A stretch of 64,000 bases of DNA from Streptomyces rubellomurinus (GCF_000961885.1 NZ_JZKH01000013.1:1-64000); one strand, 5' to 3'. Counted from the stretch's first letter, positions 54,154 through 63,335 are shown. The notes: generated from the sequence alone by a model not told the origin. Translations and numbers: made by a program.

Positions 54154-54795
54154 ATGGCGCTGCAGCGCGACGAGGTGGTGCGCACCGCCCTGCGGGTGCT
54201 CGACGAGGAGGGCATCGACGGCCTCACCACCCGCCGGCTCGCCCGCGAACTCGGCGTCCAGTCACCGGCGTTGTACTGGCACTTCAAGAACAAGCGGGAA
54301 CTGCTCGACCTGATGGCCGAAGCCATGCTCGCCGAGGCCCTGCCACCCGACCGCGCGCCGGACCCGGCACACTGGCCGGACTGGATCGCCGCCGACGCGC
54401 GCGCCAAGCGCACGGCCCTGCTCGCCTACCGCGACGGCGCCCGGGTGCACGCCGGGACCCTGCCCACCGAGGCCGAACTGCCGGCCGTCGAGGCGCAGTT
54501 GAGCGCCCTGTGCGGGGCCGGGCTGCGGCCGCGGACGGCGCTGCGGCTGCTGCTCACCGTCGACCGGTACGTGATGGGCTGGGTCACCGAGGAACAGGCC
54601 TGGCGGCAGGACGCGGCGGACCGCGACCGGCCCGCCTTCCCGGACGAGGCGCTGAGCGAACTCCCGCTGCTGCGCGAGGCGGTGGACGTGCTGCGGATGA
54701 CGGACCACGACGCGGACTTCGAGTACGGGCTGCGCGTGCTGATCGAGGGCTTCCGGGCCGAGATCGCGCGCGAGGGCGGGGCGGCGGCGGGGTAG
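54154..54795 (+). CDS. TetR-family regulator with TetR_C-type ligand domain
   Basis: 213 aa from ATG 54154. HTH TTRRLARELGVQSPALYWHF then KNKRELLDLMAEAML is the true TetR-class sequence, and the C-terminus fits the tetracycline-repressor-like domain. It should bind the twin operators and control the divergent exporter. Confidence 0.93.
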   Translation: MALQRDEVVRTALRVLDEEGIDGLTTRRLARELGVQSPALYWHFKNKRELLDLMAEAMLAEALPPDRAPDPAHWPDWIAADARAKRTALLAYRDGARVHAGTLPTEAELPAVEAQLSALCGAGLRPRTALRLLLTVDRYVMGWVTEEQAWRQDAADRDRPAFPDEALSELPLLREAVDVLRMTDHDADFEYGLRVLIEGFRAEIAREGGAAAG

Positions 54796-54840
54796 CGGCG
54801 GGGTAGCGGCGGGGCGGGGGACGTGCCGGGCTGCTGCCGG

Positions 54841-55440
54841 TCAGCCGGTGGAGGCCTCCCGGAGCGCCCGGGCGGCCTTGGCGGCCTTGGAGGCCTTGTC
54901 GGCTTTGTCGGTGCGGAGTGCGCGCAGCCCGATGGCGCCCAGGACGAGCCCCCAGACGAGGAACCACGGCGAGTAGAGGAACAGCGACCAGCGGGCCACG
55001 GTGTCGGCCTCCGCGCCCGTCACGTCCGGGTAGTGCGAGGAGATCGCGCCGGTCAGGTACAGGCTCTCCTGGACGATCCCGGCGATGCCGCGCAGCACGG
55101 TGAACGCGCAGCCGATCCCGATCGGCAGCTCCAGCATCCACCGCGGCACCACCGCCCCCCACGGCTTCACCAGCGCGAAGGGGATCAGCGCCCCCAGGGC
55201 GGCGAGCAGCACGGTGCCCCAGAGGCCGAGCAGTTCGAAGAGCGGATCGTGCCAGAGGTCCTCCGAGAAGCCGATGGTGGACTTCAGGCCGTCGCCGCCG
55301 AACGCCCAGTACAGCTTCAGCGCCGCGTACAGCGCCGCCATGGCGGCGGCCACCCCCTCCACCCACAGCCGCCCGGAGCGCGGGGCGGACGGGAGGGCGG
55401 CGGGACCGGGGGCCGGCGAGGCCGGGATGCGGCTGCTCAT
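54841..55440 (-). CDS. DUF3995 integral membrane protein
   Basis: 199 aa. Four transmembrane helices; ALYAALKLYWAFGGDGL near the first helix is the DUF3995 hallmark. The C-terminus is Lys/Ala-rich (TDKADKASKAAKAARALREA). Function unknown. Confidence 0.88.
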   Translation of the reverse strand: MSSRIPASPAPGPAALPSAPRSGRLWVEGVAAAMAALYAALKLYWAFGGDGLKSTIGFSEDLWHDPLFELLGLWGTVLLAALGALIPFALVKPWGAVVPRWMLELPIGIGCAFTVLRGIAGIVQESLYLTGAISSHYPDVTGAEADTVARWSLFLYSPWFLVWGLVLGAIGLRALRTDKADKASKAAKAARALREASTG

Positions 55441-55577
55441 TCGGGGTCGAACTCCTTCGTGAGGTCGTCGATCTCCAGTGGGGCACAGCTTAGTCCCGTG
55501 GAGTCACCGGAGTTGACGGTGCGTCACCGTGGCTGGTCCCTGGCTCTCCGGGGTGTGCGGGCGCTAGCGTGATCGCC

Positions 55578-56090
55578 GTGATCACTCTCGACCCTCGCCG
55601 CACGGCCCTCGTCCTGATCGACCTGATGGACCGGATCGTCGCCAACCAGCTCGCGCCGTACCCCGGTTCGCAGGTGCTGGCGGCCTCCCTCGACCTCGCC
55701 CGGACGTTCCGGGCGGCCGGTGCGCCCGTCGTCGCGGTGCGCGTCGAGCGGCCGAACGTCGCCGAGCAGCCGCCCGGCAGCGACCTCGCGGCCGAGGTCG
55801 CGGCGGTGGCCGACGAGGTGGTGGTCAAGCGCACCATCGGCGGCTTCCACGGCACCGGCCTGCACGAGCTGCTGCGGGCGCGCGGCGTGGACACCCTGGT
55901 GTTCGCCGGGATCGCGACCAACCTCGGGGTGGAGTCGACCGCCCGGGCGGCGGGCGACCACGGGTACCGGCTGGTGTTCGTCGAGGACGCGATGACGGCG
56001 CTCACGGCGGAGGAGCACCGGGCGTCGGTGGAGCTGGACTTCCCCCGGCTCGGCGAGGTCGCGGCGGCGGGGGAGCTCCAGCTGAAGTGA
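55578..56090 (+). CDS. Isochorismatase-family hydrolase with Gly in place of the Cys nucleophile
   Basis: 170 aa. GTG 55578 is chosen because TAGCGT at 55565-55570 fits a leaderless start; GTG 55569 is possible. ALVLIDLMD gives the Asp, VVVKRTIGGFHGTGL the Lys, but FAGIATNLGVESTARAAGDH has Gly where cysteine hydrolases have Cys. Isochorismatases proper (EntB, PhzD) also lack Cys, so an ether hydrolase of that sort is conceivable; pathway context is missing. Confidence 0.85.
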   Translation: MITLDPRRTALVLIDLMDRIVANQLAPYPGSQVLAASLDLARTFRAAGAPVVAVRVERPNVAEQPPGSDLAAEVAAVADEVVVKRTIGGFHGTGLHELLRARGVDTLVFAGIATNLGVESTARAAGDHGYRLVFVEDAMTALTAEEHRASVELDFPRLGEVAAAGELQLK

Positions 56091-56096
56091 CCTCCG

Positions 56097-57023
56097 TCAG
56101 CTGAGGCCGGCGGCGCGCAGCGCCTCGCGCAGCCGTCCGTCCGAGGCGGCGAGCAGGCGGGCGGCGGTGGCGGCGTCGACCCCGGCGAGGAGGGTCAGGA
56201 TCGCGTCCTTGGCCCGGCCGCCGGTCGCCCCCAGCGCGCGGCGGACCGCCGCATCGTCCGCGCCGCTGGCCTCCGCGACGATCCGGTGGGCGCGCTCGCG
56301 GAGCTTGGCGTTGGTGGCCCGGACGTCGACCATCAGGTTCCCGTACGTCCGGCCGAGGCGGACCATGACGGCCGTCGACAGCAGGTTGAGCACCAGCTTC
56401 TGCGCCGTGCCCGCCTTCAACCGGCTCGACCCGGCCAGCACTTCGGGCCCCACCTCCACCTCGACGGCCAGCTCGGCGGCCTCCGCCAGCGCCGAGCCGC
56501 GGGTGCAGACGAGCGCGACGGTCAGTGCGCCGGCGGCGCGGGCCGCCCGGACGGCGGCCACGGTGTACGGCGTCCGGCCCGAGGCCGACACGCCCACCAC
56601 GGTGTCGGCCGGGGTCGGGCCGAGCGCGGCGAGGTCGGCGGCCGCCAGGTCGGGGCGGTCCTCGGCGCCCTCGACCGCCGCCGTCACCGCCGCCGGGCCG
56701 CCCGCGATCAGCCCCACCACCTGCGCCGGGTCGGTGCCGAACGTCGGCGGCCACTCGGCGGCGTCCAGGACCCCGAGCCGGCCGGCCGTCCCCGCGCCCG
56801 CGTAGACCAGCCGGCCGCCGCGCGCCATCCGGGCGGCGACCGCGTCGACCACGGCGGCGATCCGCTCCACCTCGGCGGCCACGGCGAGCGGGACGGTGCG
56901 GTCCTCGGCGTTCATCAGCCGGAGCAGGTCGAGGGTGGGCAGGTCGTCGATCCCGGCCCAGGCGGGGTGGACCGCCTCGGTGGGCGGGACGGCGGGGCCC
57001 TCGTGCGGGTGGGTGCGGTCCAT
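56097..57023 (-). CDS. murQ: N-acetylmuramic acid 6-phosphate etherase
   Basis: 308 aa from ATG 57023. SIS domain: RLVYAGAGTAGRLGVLDAAE then WPPTFG, GVSASGRTPYTVAAV, and SSRLKAGTAQKLVLNLLSTA as in MurQ. It cleaves the lactyl ether of MurNAc-6-phosphate in cell-wall recycling. The usual partner kinase or PTS genes are not adjacent. Confidence 0.95.
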   Translation of the reverse strand: MDRTHPHEGPAVPPTEAVHPAWAGIDDLPTLDLLRLMNAEDRTVPLAVAAEVERIAAVVDAVAARMARGGRLVYAGAGTAGRLGVLDAAEWPPTFGTDPAQVVGLIAGGPAAVTAAVEGAEDRPDLAAADLAALGPTPADTVVGVSASGRTPYTVAAVRAARAAGALTVALVCTRGSALAEAAELAVEVEVGPEVLAGSSRLKAGTAQKLVLNLLSTAVMVRLGRTYGNLMVDVRATNAKLRERAHRIVAEASGADDAAVRRALGATGGRAKDAILTLLAGVDAATAARLLAASDGRLREALRAAGLS

Positions 57024-57067
57024 GGGGGGAGCGTCCCCGGGCGCGGCGGCGGCGAACCAGGAGGCGG

Positions 57068-58651
57068 TCAGGAGGAGAGGACGCTCCGGAGGACGGCTCG
57101 AAGGTCCGTCGCCGGGTCGGTGCCGCGCCAGGCCACGTGTCCGTCCGGGCGGACCAGGACCGCGGCTGCCGCGCCGACGAGGCGTTCCCACTGCCCCGGG
57201 GTGGCCTCCCGCTGTCGGCCGCTGCCGAGCGCCCGATAGGTGACGGGGATTCCGGCCTGCCGCGTGGCGTCGGCCTGCCGTCGCCACGCCGGGCTGTCCG
57301 TCGCGGTGAGCAGGGTGAAGCCGGGGCCGAGGAGGTCGAGGGTGGACGTCACGCGTGCGGGTCCGCCGGTGAGGCGGACGTGCGGCAGGCGTTCGCCGGG
57401 GCGGGCGCCGGGGCGGTAGCCGTCCGGGCGCAGCCCGGTGGGTTCCGGAGCCGTGCCGGGGCTCCGGGGGGCGGCGGTCGAGGGGAGGACGGCGGTCGAG
57501 CGGTAGACGGCGGTCAGCAGGAGTTCGTCGTCGATGCGGTAGCCGGCGCGGTTGCGGGCGTTGGCCGTGGAGATGCCGATGACCTGGCGGGCGACGGGCC
57601 GGCGTTCTGCCTCGTAGGTGTCCAGCAGGGCGTCGCCGGCGTACCCGGCGGTGACGGCCGCGAGCTTCCAGGCGAGGTTGTCCACGTCGCCGATGCCGGT
57701 GTTCATGCCGTGCCCTCCGGTCGGCGGGACGACGTGCGCCGCGTCGCCGGCCAGCAGGACGCGGGAGCGGCGGTAGGCGGTGGCGAGTTGCGCGTCCATG
57801 CGCCAGGTCATCGTGTCGCGGACCGTCACGTCCAGGTCGGGGATGCCGGCGGCGGTGCGGATGAGGTCGGCCAGCTGCCCGTGGTCGGACGGGTCCGAGG
57901 CGGGCGTGTCCGGGGTGAGCGGGTACTGGTAGATCCAGTGGCGGTCGTTGTCGACCGCCATGAACCCGCCCCGACCGGGCGCGGTGAGGAAGTAGGACGC
58001 GCTGGCGCGATCGGCCACCACCGGGCCGAGCGGCGCCTCGAAGCGGACGCTCAGGTAGCGACCCAGCCCGGTGGGGCCCTCCATCGCGATGCGCGCCCCG
58101 GCACGGACGGTGCTCGCGGAGCCGTCGCAGCCGACCAGCCAGTCCGCGCGTACCCGGTACCGCTCACCGGTGGCCGCGTCCGCCAGGTCGGCCAGCACGC
58201 CGAGGCCGTCGTCCGTGAACCCGAGCAGGCGCGTGCCGAAGCGGATCCGGGGGCCGGCCGGCGTCTCGGCGTGCCGCAGCAGGACGGGCTCCAGCGCGTC
58301 CTGGGAACAGATGACGCCGGGCGCGGGCGTGTGCTCCGCGCTCTCCGCGTCCTCCTCGGGTTGTTCGGGGAGGCCGGTGCGGACGAAGTCGGGATCGACG
58401 AGGTCGCGGCCGCGGTAGAAGCGGACCTGATCGGCCGGCAGACCGGCCGAGCGGACGGCCCCTTCCAGGCCGAGGCGCCGGAAGATCTCCATCGAACGGG
58501 CCGAGACCCCGCGGGCCTTGGGGTGGCGGGAGGTCGTGGGGTGGGCCTCGACCAGCACGTGGTCCACGCCGTACCCGGACAGCAGGGCCGACAGCGTCAG
58601 GCCGACCGGCCCGCCCCCGACGATCAGCACGGACGTCTGCGACACGGTCAT
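57068..58651 (-). CDS. FAD-dependent monooxygenase (aromatic hydroxylase family)
   Basis: 527 aa. FAD site VLIVGGGPVGLTLSALLSGY, DG motif VGCDGSASTVR, and GD motif VLLAGDAAHVVPPTGGHGMN. C-terminal thioredoxin-like domain. Separate from the hydroxylase at 38.5 kb. Divergent from the CGNR gene over a dyad, so it is probably regulated by that protein. Substrate unknown. Confidence 0.92.
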   Translation of the reverse strand: MTVSQTSVLIVGGGPVGLTLSALLSGYGVDHVLVEAHPTTSRHPKARGVSARSMEIFRRLGLEGAVRSAGLPADQVRFYRGRDLVDPDFVRTGLPEQPEEDAESAEHTPAPGVICSQDALEPVLLRHAETPAGPRIRFGTRLLGFTDDGLGVLADLADAATGERYRVRADWLVGCDGSASTVRAGARIAMEGPTGLGRYLSVRFEAPLGPVVADRASASYFLTAPGRGGFMAVDNDRHWIYQYPLTPDTPASDPSDHGQLADLIRTAAGIPDLDVTVRDTMTWRMDAQLATAYRRSRVLLAGDAAHVVPPTGGHGMNTGIGDVDNLAWKLAAVTAGYAGDALLDTYEAERRPVARQVIGISTANARNRAGYRIDDELLLTAVYRSTAVLPSTAAPRSPGTAPEPTGLRPDGYRPGARPGERLPHVRLTGGPARVTSTLDLLGPGFTLLTATDSPAWRRQADATRQAGIPVTYRALGSGRQREATPGQWERLVGAAAAVLVRPDGHVAWRGTDPATDLRAVLRSVLSS

Positions 58652-58680
58652 GGCGAATCCCTTGCGCTGCGATCGGCGTT

Positions 58681-58709
58681 GTAACGGCTAACATCCGTTT
58701 TGACGTTAC
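58681..58709. promoter_or_regulatory. Dyad in the divergent monooxygenase/CGNR region
   Basis: GTAACG and CGTTAC form perfect arms 17 nt apart; TAACATCCGTTTTGACG between them is unusually AT-rich and probably carries the promoters. Confidence 0.6.
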
Positions 58710-58755
58710 CATGGGGCTGGCTCGGCGAGCCTTCGATCGGCGACGGGAGACGTGC

Positions 58756-59295
58756 ATGCACCAGGGATTCGACGAGGACAATCCGCGCGGCCTGTACTTC
58801 CTGGCCGACCTGGTCAACACCGTCCAGGACCGGCCCGGGGCCGACGCGGCCGAACTGGAGGCCGTGGTGGAACGGCACGGCGGGCCGCCGCTGCGCCTCA
58901 CCGCGACCACGGCGCTGGAGCTGCGCGAAGCCACGGCCACCGTCGCCGGCATCCTGGACCTCGCGGACGAGGACCGGGCCGCGGACGCCATCAACGCCCT
59001 CCTCGACCGGTACCCCGCCCGACCCCGGCTGGTCCGCCTGCCGGAGCGCCGCTGGTCGGTCCACGCCCGGGCCTCGGACGGCGCGTCGCCGGCCCACTGG
59101 CTGCTGTCCACCGCCGCCCTCGCGCTGGCGCTCTGGCTCGGCGAACGCGGCTACTGCGCCTGGGGCCGCTGCGCGGCTCCCGGCTGCGAGCGCTACTTCA
59201 TCGACACCGGGCGCCGCACCCCGCAGCGCTATTGCTCGACCCGCTGCGGCACCCGGGTGCGGGTCTCCGCCCACCGGCTCCGCAGCGGGCGGTGA
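58756..59295 (+). CDS. CGNR-type zinc-finger regulator
   Basis: 179 aa from ATG 58756 (GGGAGA upstream). N-terminal ABATE-like domain (LYFLADLVNTVQDRPGADAA) and C-terminal zinc finger CAAPGCERYFIDT..., YCSTRCGTRVRVSAHR; the family's CGNR reads CGTR here, with all four metal Cys kept. Likely regulates the divergent monooxygenase. Confidence 0.88.
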   Translation: MHQGFDEDNPRGLYFLADLVNTVQDRPGADAAELEAVVERHGGPPLRLTATTALELREATATVAGILDLADEDRAADAINALLDRYPARPRLVRLPERRWSVHARASDGASPAHWLLSTAALALALWLGERGYCAWGRCAAPGCERYFIDTGRRTPQRYCSTRCGTRVRVSAHRLRSGR

Positions 59296-59416
59296 GCGGC
59301 GGGTGGTGAGCGGCTGGGCGTTCGGCGGGGGCGTTGGCTGCCCCCGCCGTGGCCGGCGCCGCTGTTCGAGGATCCACGGCGCCTGAGGTGTGGTGACCGC
59401 TGAGGTGGTCACGCAG

Positions 59417-59468
59417 TGAACGGGAGGGTGTCCGCGGCTGGAGGGCCCGCGGGCACCCCTCCCGTTCA
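59417..59468. terminator. Long hairpin terminator
   Basis: TGAACGGGAGGG and CCCTCCCGTTCA plus CCGCGG arms form a stem of about 20 bp with small mismatches, between the CGNR gene and the convergent pseudogene. Confidence 0.8.
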
Positions 59469-59486
59469 GTTGGCCGTTCCCGAGCT

Positions 59487-60026
59487 CTACGCGGGCGCTT
59501 CCGGGTGGTCGACGGGGCTCGTGCCGTTTGTGGCGTTCGTGGCGTCCAGGCCGTCGAGGGCGTCCAGGTCTGCTCGGGACAGTCGCAGTGCGCCGGCGGC
59601 GATGTTCTCGACCAGGTGGGGGGTCGGAGGTTCCCGGGATGGCCAGCACGTTCGGCCCGCGGTGCAGTGTCCAGGCCAGTCGGACCTGCGCCGGCGTCAC
59701 GCCGTGGGCGTGCGCGATCGCCTGGAGCCGGTCGTCGTGGGTGTCGGCGGCGGGCGCCTCGCGTTGCCGGCCGGAGATCGCGAAGAACGGCACGAAGGCG
59801 ATGCCCTGCCGCCGGCAGCTTGGTTCACCCCGTGCTCGACCGCGCTGCGCGGGAGCCGGACGGCGAGCTCGCGGTCGATCGGCTCGCCATCGGAGTTGCC
59901 GCGCATCCCGTTGCCGGTCAGCCGCATCGTGCCGAACCCGAGCCGGTTCACCTCCAGGTCGCCGAGCTTCCAGGTGCCCGCAGCCGCTGCGGTGGCCGTC
60001 GATGCGGTGACCGTCGCTGATTCCAC
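59487..60026 (-). pseudogene. Aldo/keto reductase remnant
   Basis: Starts GTG 60026 and reads LGDLEVNRLGFGTMRLTGNG to ELAVRLPRSAVEHGVN; then about 100 or more residues, including the catalytic Tyr, are missing and the text resumes in another frame with IAFVPFFAISGRQREAPAAD and RLAWTLHRGPNVLAIPGTS, with a second frame change before LDGLDATNATNGTSPVDHPE and the stop at 59487. Non-functional. Confidence 0.85.
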
Positions 60027-60396
60027 CGTGACCCACTCCCCGTGTTCTCGCGCCGCCCGCCTCCCGGCCGGGTGCTGGTACCTGCCGACCGGTCGACCGT
60101 CGCGGCCGCCGTCGGGTTCGAGCCGGGAGTATGGGGTGGCGGCTGCCGTGCGGGGAAGGCGCGAACGGTCGGCGAAAGGTCACACCGAGGACGGGAACTC
60201 GCGCTCGGCGGCGAACCGTTGGAAGGGGCGTACGGACTCACCGGTGCGGTGGCTTCAGCTGTGCTTTCAGAGCGTTGGGCCCGAGACATACAGGGTCGCG
60301 TTGTCTTCCTAGATGTCGAGGCCGGACGTCCGAAGTCGGCCCGGGTGCGGGATGTGAGGGGTGCTCACGAGCCCCGGGCGGACTCCGGTACGGGTG
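60027..60396. other. Non-coding stretch
   Basis: No gene on either strand is convincing. It includes the promoter side of the dead aldo/keto reductase and the 3' side of the DUF6445 gene. Confidence 0.35.
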
Positions 60397-61077
60397 TCAG
60401 GCCATCCAGAAGAAGACCGCCGTCATCCGGCGCTCGGGCAGCTCGGTGCCGTAGTAACTCGTGGCACTGTGCATGAGGTTGGCGTGGTAGAGCAGCAGCT
60501 GGTTGTAGCGGTTGGGGACGCGGACGTCCTCGGTGAAGTGGTCGGCCGGCACGTGCCGGGTGCCGAGTGCCTCGACCAGGTTGTTGTGCGGGGCGTTGAC
60601 CAGGTTGCCGCCGAGGCGGCCGCCGGGGAACTGCTGGCGGTAGAAGCTGGTGCCGGCGTCCTTGGGCGCGCCCGGGCTGAGGTAGAGGACGGCGGCGTAG
60701 CGGCAGAGCGCGCGGGAGTCGGTGTGCGGGCGGGACTCCGACTCGCCGGCGCCGACGAGCTGGACGCAGTTGTGGTTGAGTGTGCCGCCGCCCGGGGTGC
60801 TCTGGACCCAGAGCCGCGAGGCACCGGTGGCCTTGCGGACCAGGGACTCGACGCGGGCCAGCTCGTCCGGTTCGAGGCCGGGCATGGTGCGCAGGCCGGG
60901 CCAGGCCTCGGGGCGGTAGGGGTATCCCTCGGTCCAGTCGCCGCGGGCCAGGACGCGCTCGCGGACGGCGTCCGGGTCGGGCAGGACGTTGTCCAGGACC
61001 CAGTAGTCCCGCCCGCGAGTGGGCTTGCGGTACGGCAGAACCGGCAGGGTGGTGGGCCTGATGGGCTGTGAGGGCAT
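60397..61077 (-). CDS. DUF6445 family protein, dioxygenase-like
   Basis: 226 aa from ATG 61077. RPHTDSRALCRYAAVLYLSP gives an H-x-D pair, LLLYHANLMHSATSYYG a later His, and RRMTAVFFW the end strand with an Arg: the pattern of Fe(II)/2-oxoglutarate oxygenases. The family is named DUF6445 and uncharacterised. Substrate unknown. Confidence 0.8.
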   Translation of the reverse strand: MPSQPIRPTTLPVLPYRKPTRGRDYWVLDNVLPDPDAVRERVLARGDWTEGYPYRPEAWPGLRTMPGLEPDELARVESLVRKATGASRLWVQSTPGGGTLNHNCVQLVGAGESESRPHTDSRALCRYAAVLYLSPGAPKDAGTSFYRQQFPGGRLGGNLVNAPHNNLVEALGTRHVPADHFTEDVRVPNRYNQLLLYHANLMHSATSYYGTELPERRMTAVFFWMA

Positions 61078-61170
61078 GCGCTGACGATAGGGGCGGGATG
61101 CTTCAACCTTCTGCCGTGAACAGGTCAACCTTTCGTCAAGTGCGAGGTCGGGTGGGAGGGTCGGTTCGGA

Positions 61171-61896
61171 TCACCGGCCCCGGTCGGTGCGGACGGCGAA
61201 GTTGCCGAGGGCGCCCTCCAATCGGTCGAAGGCCCGGATCGCCGAGGGCCGGACGGCGGCGGTGACGGCGGCGTGCTCCTCGCCGGCCAGGACTCGGCGG
61301 AACACCTCCGTGAACACCGCCCGGTCGACGGCGGCGAGCAGAGCGGCGGCGACCCGGCTCTCGAAGTCGACGGGGGCGGTCGCGTCGTCGGCGGGAGCGG
61401 GGCGGTCGGCCTCGGTCAACGCCCGGGTCAATGCCTCGGCCAGGGCGGCCTCGCCCTGCTCGTGCAGCTCGCGCAGCCGGGCGAGGAGGGCGGGGCTGTC
61501 CGCGACGGTGCGGGCGAAGGCCTGCCCCGCGAAGCCGAGCCGGGCGTCGTGCCGGTCGAGCGCGGCCAGGCAGTCGCGGCGCAGCGAGGCGAGGGCGGAC
61601 TCGTCGGGGGCGCGGTCGGCGACCGTGCGGGCGAGCCGGCCGGCGAGCTCCTCGTGCAGGTCGAGCAGGAGGTCCTCCTTGCGCGGGAAGTGGTTGGTGA
61701 CGGTCATCTTGGCGACGCCGGCGGCGGCCGCGACCTCGGCGATGGTGGTGCGGTCGAAGCCCTGGTCGATGAAGAGCCTGGTCGCGGCGTCCGAGATGGC
61801 CTCGCGGGTGCGGCGCTTGTTCAGCTCGCGGAGCTTGGGGGCGGGGGTGTCGGCGGTGGATGCGGCGTCGGTGGCGGCGGGTCGGGGCTTCGTCAT
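61171..61896 (-). CDS. TetR-family regulator
   Basis: 241 aa from ATG 61896. HTH TTIAEVAAAAGVAKMTVTNH, then FPRKEDLLLDL. Divergent from the mca-like gene over a perfect palindrome. Confidence 0.92.
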   Translation of the reverse strand: MTKPRPAATDAASTADTPAPKLRELNKRRTREAISDAATRLFIDQGFDRTTIAEVAAAAGVAKMTVTNHFPRKEDLLLDLHEELAGRLARTVADRAPDESALASLRRDCLAALDRHDARLGFAGQAFARTVADSPALLARLRELHEQGEAALAEALTRALTEADRPAPADDATAPVDFESRVAAALLAAVDRAVFTEVFRRVLAGEEHAAVTAAVRPSAIRAFDRLEGALGNFAVRTDRGR

Positions 61897-61919
61897 GCGG
61901 GGAGCCTAGCGCAGTTCGA

Positions 61920-61950
61920 TGGGTCGGGCACATGAATTATGCCCGACCCA
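61920..61950. promoter_or_regulatory. Perfect 10-bp-arm palindrome, TetR operator
   Basis: TGGGTCGGGC, 11 nt, GCCCGACCCA, 23 bp before the TetR start. A second weaker dyad ATTGG...CCAAT follows at about 61955-61970 near a TTGACC that may be the -35 of the divergent gene. Confidence 0.85.
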
Positions 61951-62067
61951 ATAAATTGGCTTGACCCAATCGCTAGGTCCGTCCTAAGTTCCTGTCCGGC
62001 GGCCGGGGAGGCCGCGGACGGGCGGTCGCCGATCGCCGGTCACAACCGATCGACCGTGGAGGCAAGC

Positions 62068-62964
62068 ATGTTGACCCAGTACTCCGGCCGCCTGCGCCTG
62101 CTCGCCGTGCACGCCCACCCGGACGACGAGTCCAGCAAGGGCGCGGCCACCCTCGCCCGCTACGCCGCCGAGGGGGTGGACGTCCTGGTCGCCACCTGCA
62201 CCGGCGGCGAGCGGGGCTCGGTGCTCAACCCGGCGCTGGACCGGCCCGAGGTCCGGGCCGATCTGGCCCGGATCCGCCGGGCGGAGATGGCCGCCGCCCG
62301 GGAGATTCTCGGGGTGCGCCAGCAGTTCCTGGGCTTCCTCGACTCCGGCATGCCCGGCCCGGACGAGCCCCTGCCCGAGGACTGCTTCGCCGCCCAACCG
62401 GTGGAGGTCGCGGCGGCGCCGCTGGTCGCGCTGATCAGGGAGTTCCGTCCACACGTCGTGATCACCTACGACGAGACGGGCGGATACCCGCATCCCGACC
62501 ACGTGATGACCCACCAGGTCACGGTCGAGGCGTTCGCGGCCGCGGCCGATCCGGACCGCTATCCGGAGGCGGGAGAGCCCTGGCAGGCGGCGAAGCTCTA
62601 CTACCACCTGGCCCTCTCCCGGGCCTGGTTCCAGACCCTGCACGACGCCATGACGGAGCGGGGCGTCCCCTCGGCCATGGGCGAGCTGCTGGCCGGCTGG
62701 CCCGACACCCCTCCCGCTCTCGCCACCACCACCCGGATCGCGTGCGCCGAGCAGTTCGCGGTACGGGACGCGGCGCTGCTGGCGCACGCCACCCAGGTGC
62801 AGCCCGGCGTGGCGTTCATGGCCCACCCCAGGAGCATCGAGCGCGAGGTCTGGCCGACCGAGGACTACCACCTGGCCCGCTGCCTGGTACCGACGCCCTG
62901 CGGCGGCGGGCAGATCGAGACCGACCTGTTCGACGGGCTGCGCCCAGGGGAGGAGCGTGGATGA
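62068..62964 (+). CDS. mca: PIG-L-family deacetylase, mycothiol S-conjugate amidase type
   Basis: 298 aa from ATG 62068 (GGAGG upstream). Zinc motifs AHPDDESSKGAATLARYA and GGYPHPDHVMTH are those of Mca/MshB; length and LVATCTGGERGSVLNPALDR favour Mca. It splits mycothiol-toxin conjugates. Control by the divergent TetR suggests a second, inducible copy used in detoxification, not the housekeeping one. Confidence 0.9.
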   Translation: MLTQYSGRLRLLAVHAHPDDESSKGAATLARYAAEGVDVLVATCTGGERGSVLNPALDRPEVRADLARIRRAEMAAAREILGVRQQFLGFLDSGMPGPDEPLPEDCFAAQPVEVAAAPLVALIREFRPHVVITYDETGGYPHPDHVMTHQVTVEAFAAAADPDRYPEAGEPWQAAKLYYHLALSRAWFQTLHDAMTERGVPSAMGELLAGWPDTPPALATTTRIACAEQFAVRDAALLAHATQVQPGVAFMAHPRSIEREVWPTEDYHLARCLVPTPCGGGQIETDLFDGLRPGEERG

Positions 62965-62979
62965 TGCGGGTGTAGAGGG

Positions 62980-63099
62980 CGGTTGCATGCCGCCCTGCTG
63001 ACCGAGTTGCGCGGCGCAGATCTGTTGGACCTGGACAATGGCGCGGTCTATGGCTCGCACGTCCGGGTGCTCAAAAAGGGCGGACCACCTCGGCGCTAG
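62980..63099 (+). pseudogene. IS5-type transposase scrap
   Basis: Forty codons reading RLHAALLTELRGADLLDLDN then GAVYGSHVRVLKKGG, the middle of IS5-family transposases (..DSSHVRALKGG..). No ends or other parts remain. Its TAG stop overlaps the -10 of the next gene. Confidence 0.65.
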
Positions 63100-63110
63100 G
63101 CTCCCGGCAC

Positions 63111-63335
63111 ATGACCTCTCCTCAGCGCAGGAGCAGTGAGCCGCAGCTTGCGATGGATCACGCCCAGTCGGGTGTCCGACCCGGGAATGACGACGAGCTG
63201 ATCGACAAGCTGCGCACTCGTGCCTGGGATCCGGGCCTGCGGTTCGACAGGGCCGAGGTTCCGCTCGCCTGGATCGAGGAGCGCTACGGCCAAGACGGGG
63301 CCGGATCATCTCCAGCAGCAGCTCCGGGAAGGTGA
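63111..63335 (+). CDS. Hypothetical protein, probably truncated
   Basis: 74 aa. TAGGCT at 63097-63102 and no ribosome site suggest a leaderless start at ATG 63111. NDDELIDKLRTRAWDPGLRF and AEVPLAWIEERYG look like a real protein; the last residues (DGAGSSPAAAPGR) look like a foreign tail, so the 3' end was probably lost to the adjacent transposase scrap. Confidence 0.5.
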   Translation: MTSPQRRSSEPQLAMDHAQSGVRPGNDDELIDKLRTRAWDPGLRFDRAEVPLAWIEERYGQDGAGSSPAAAPGR

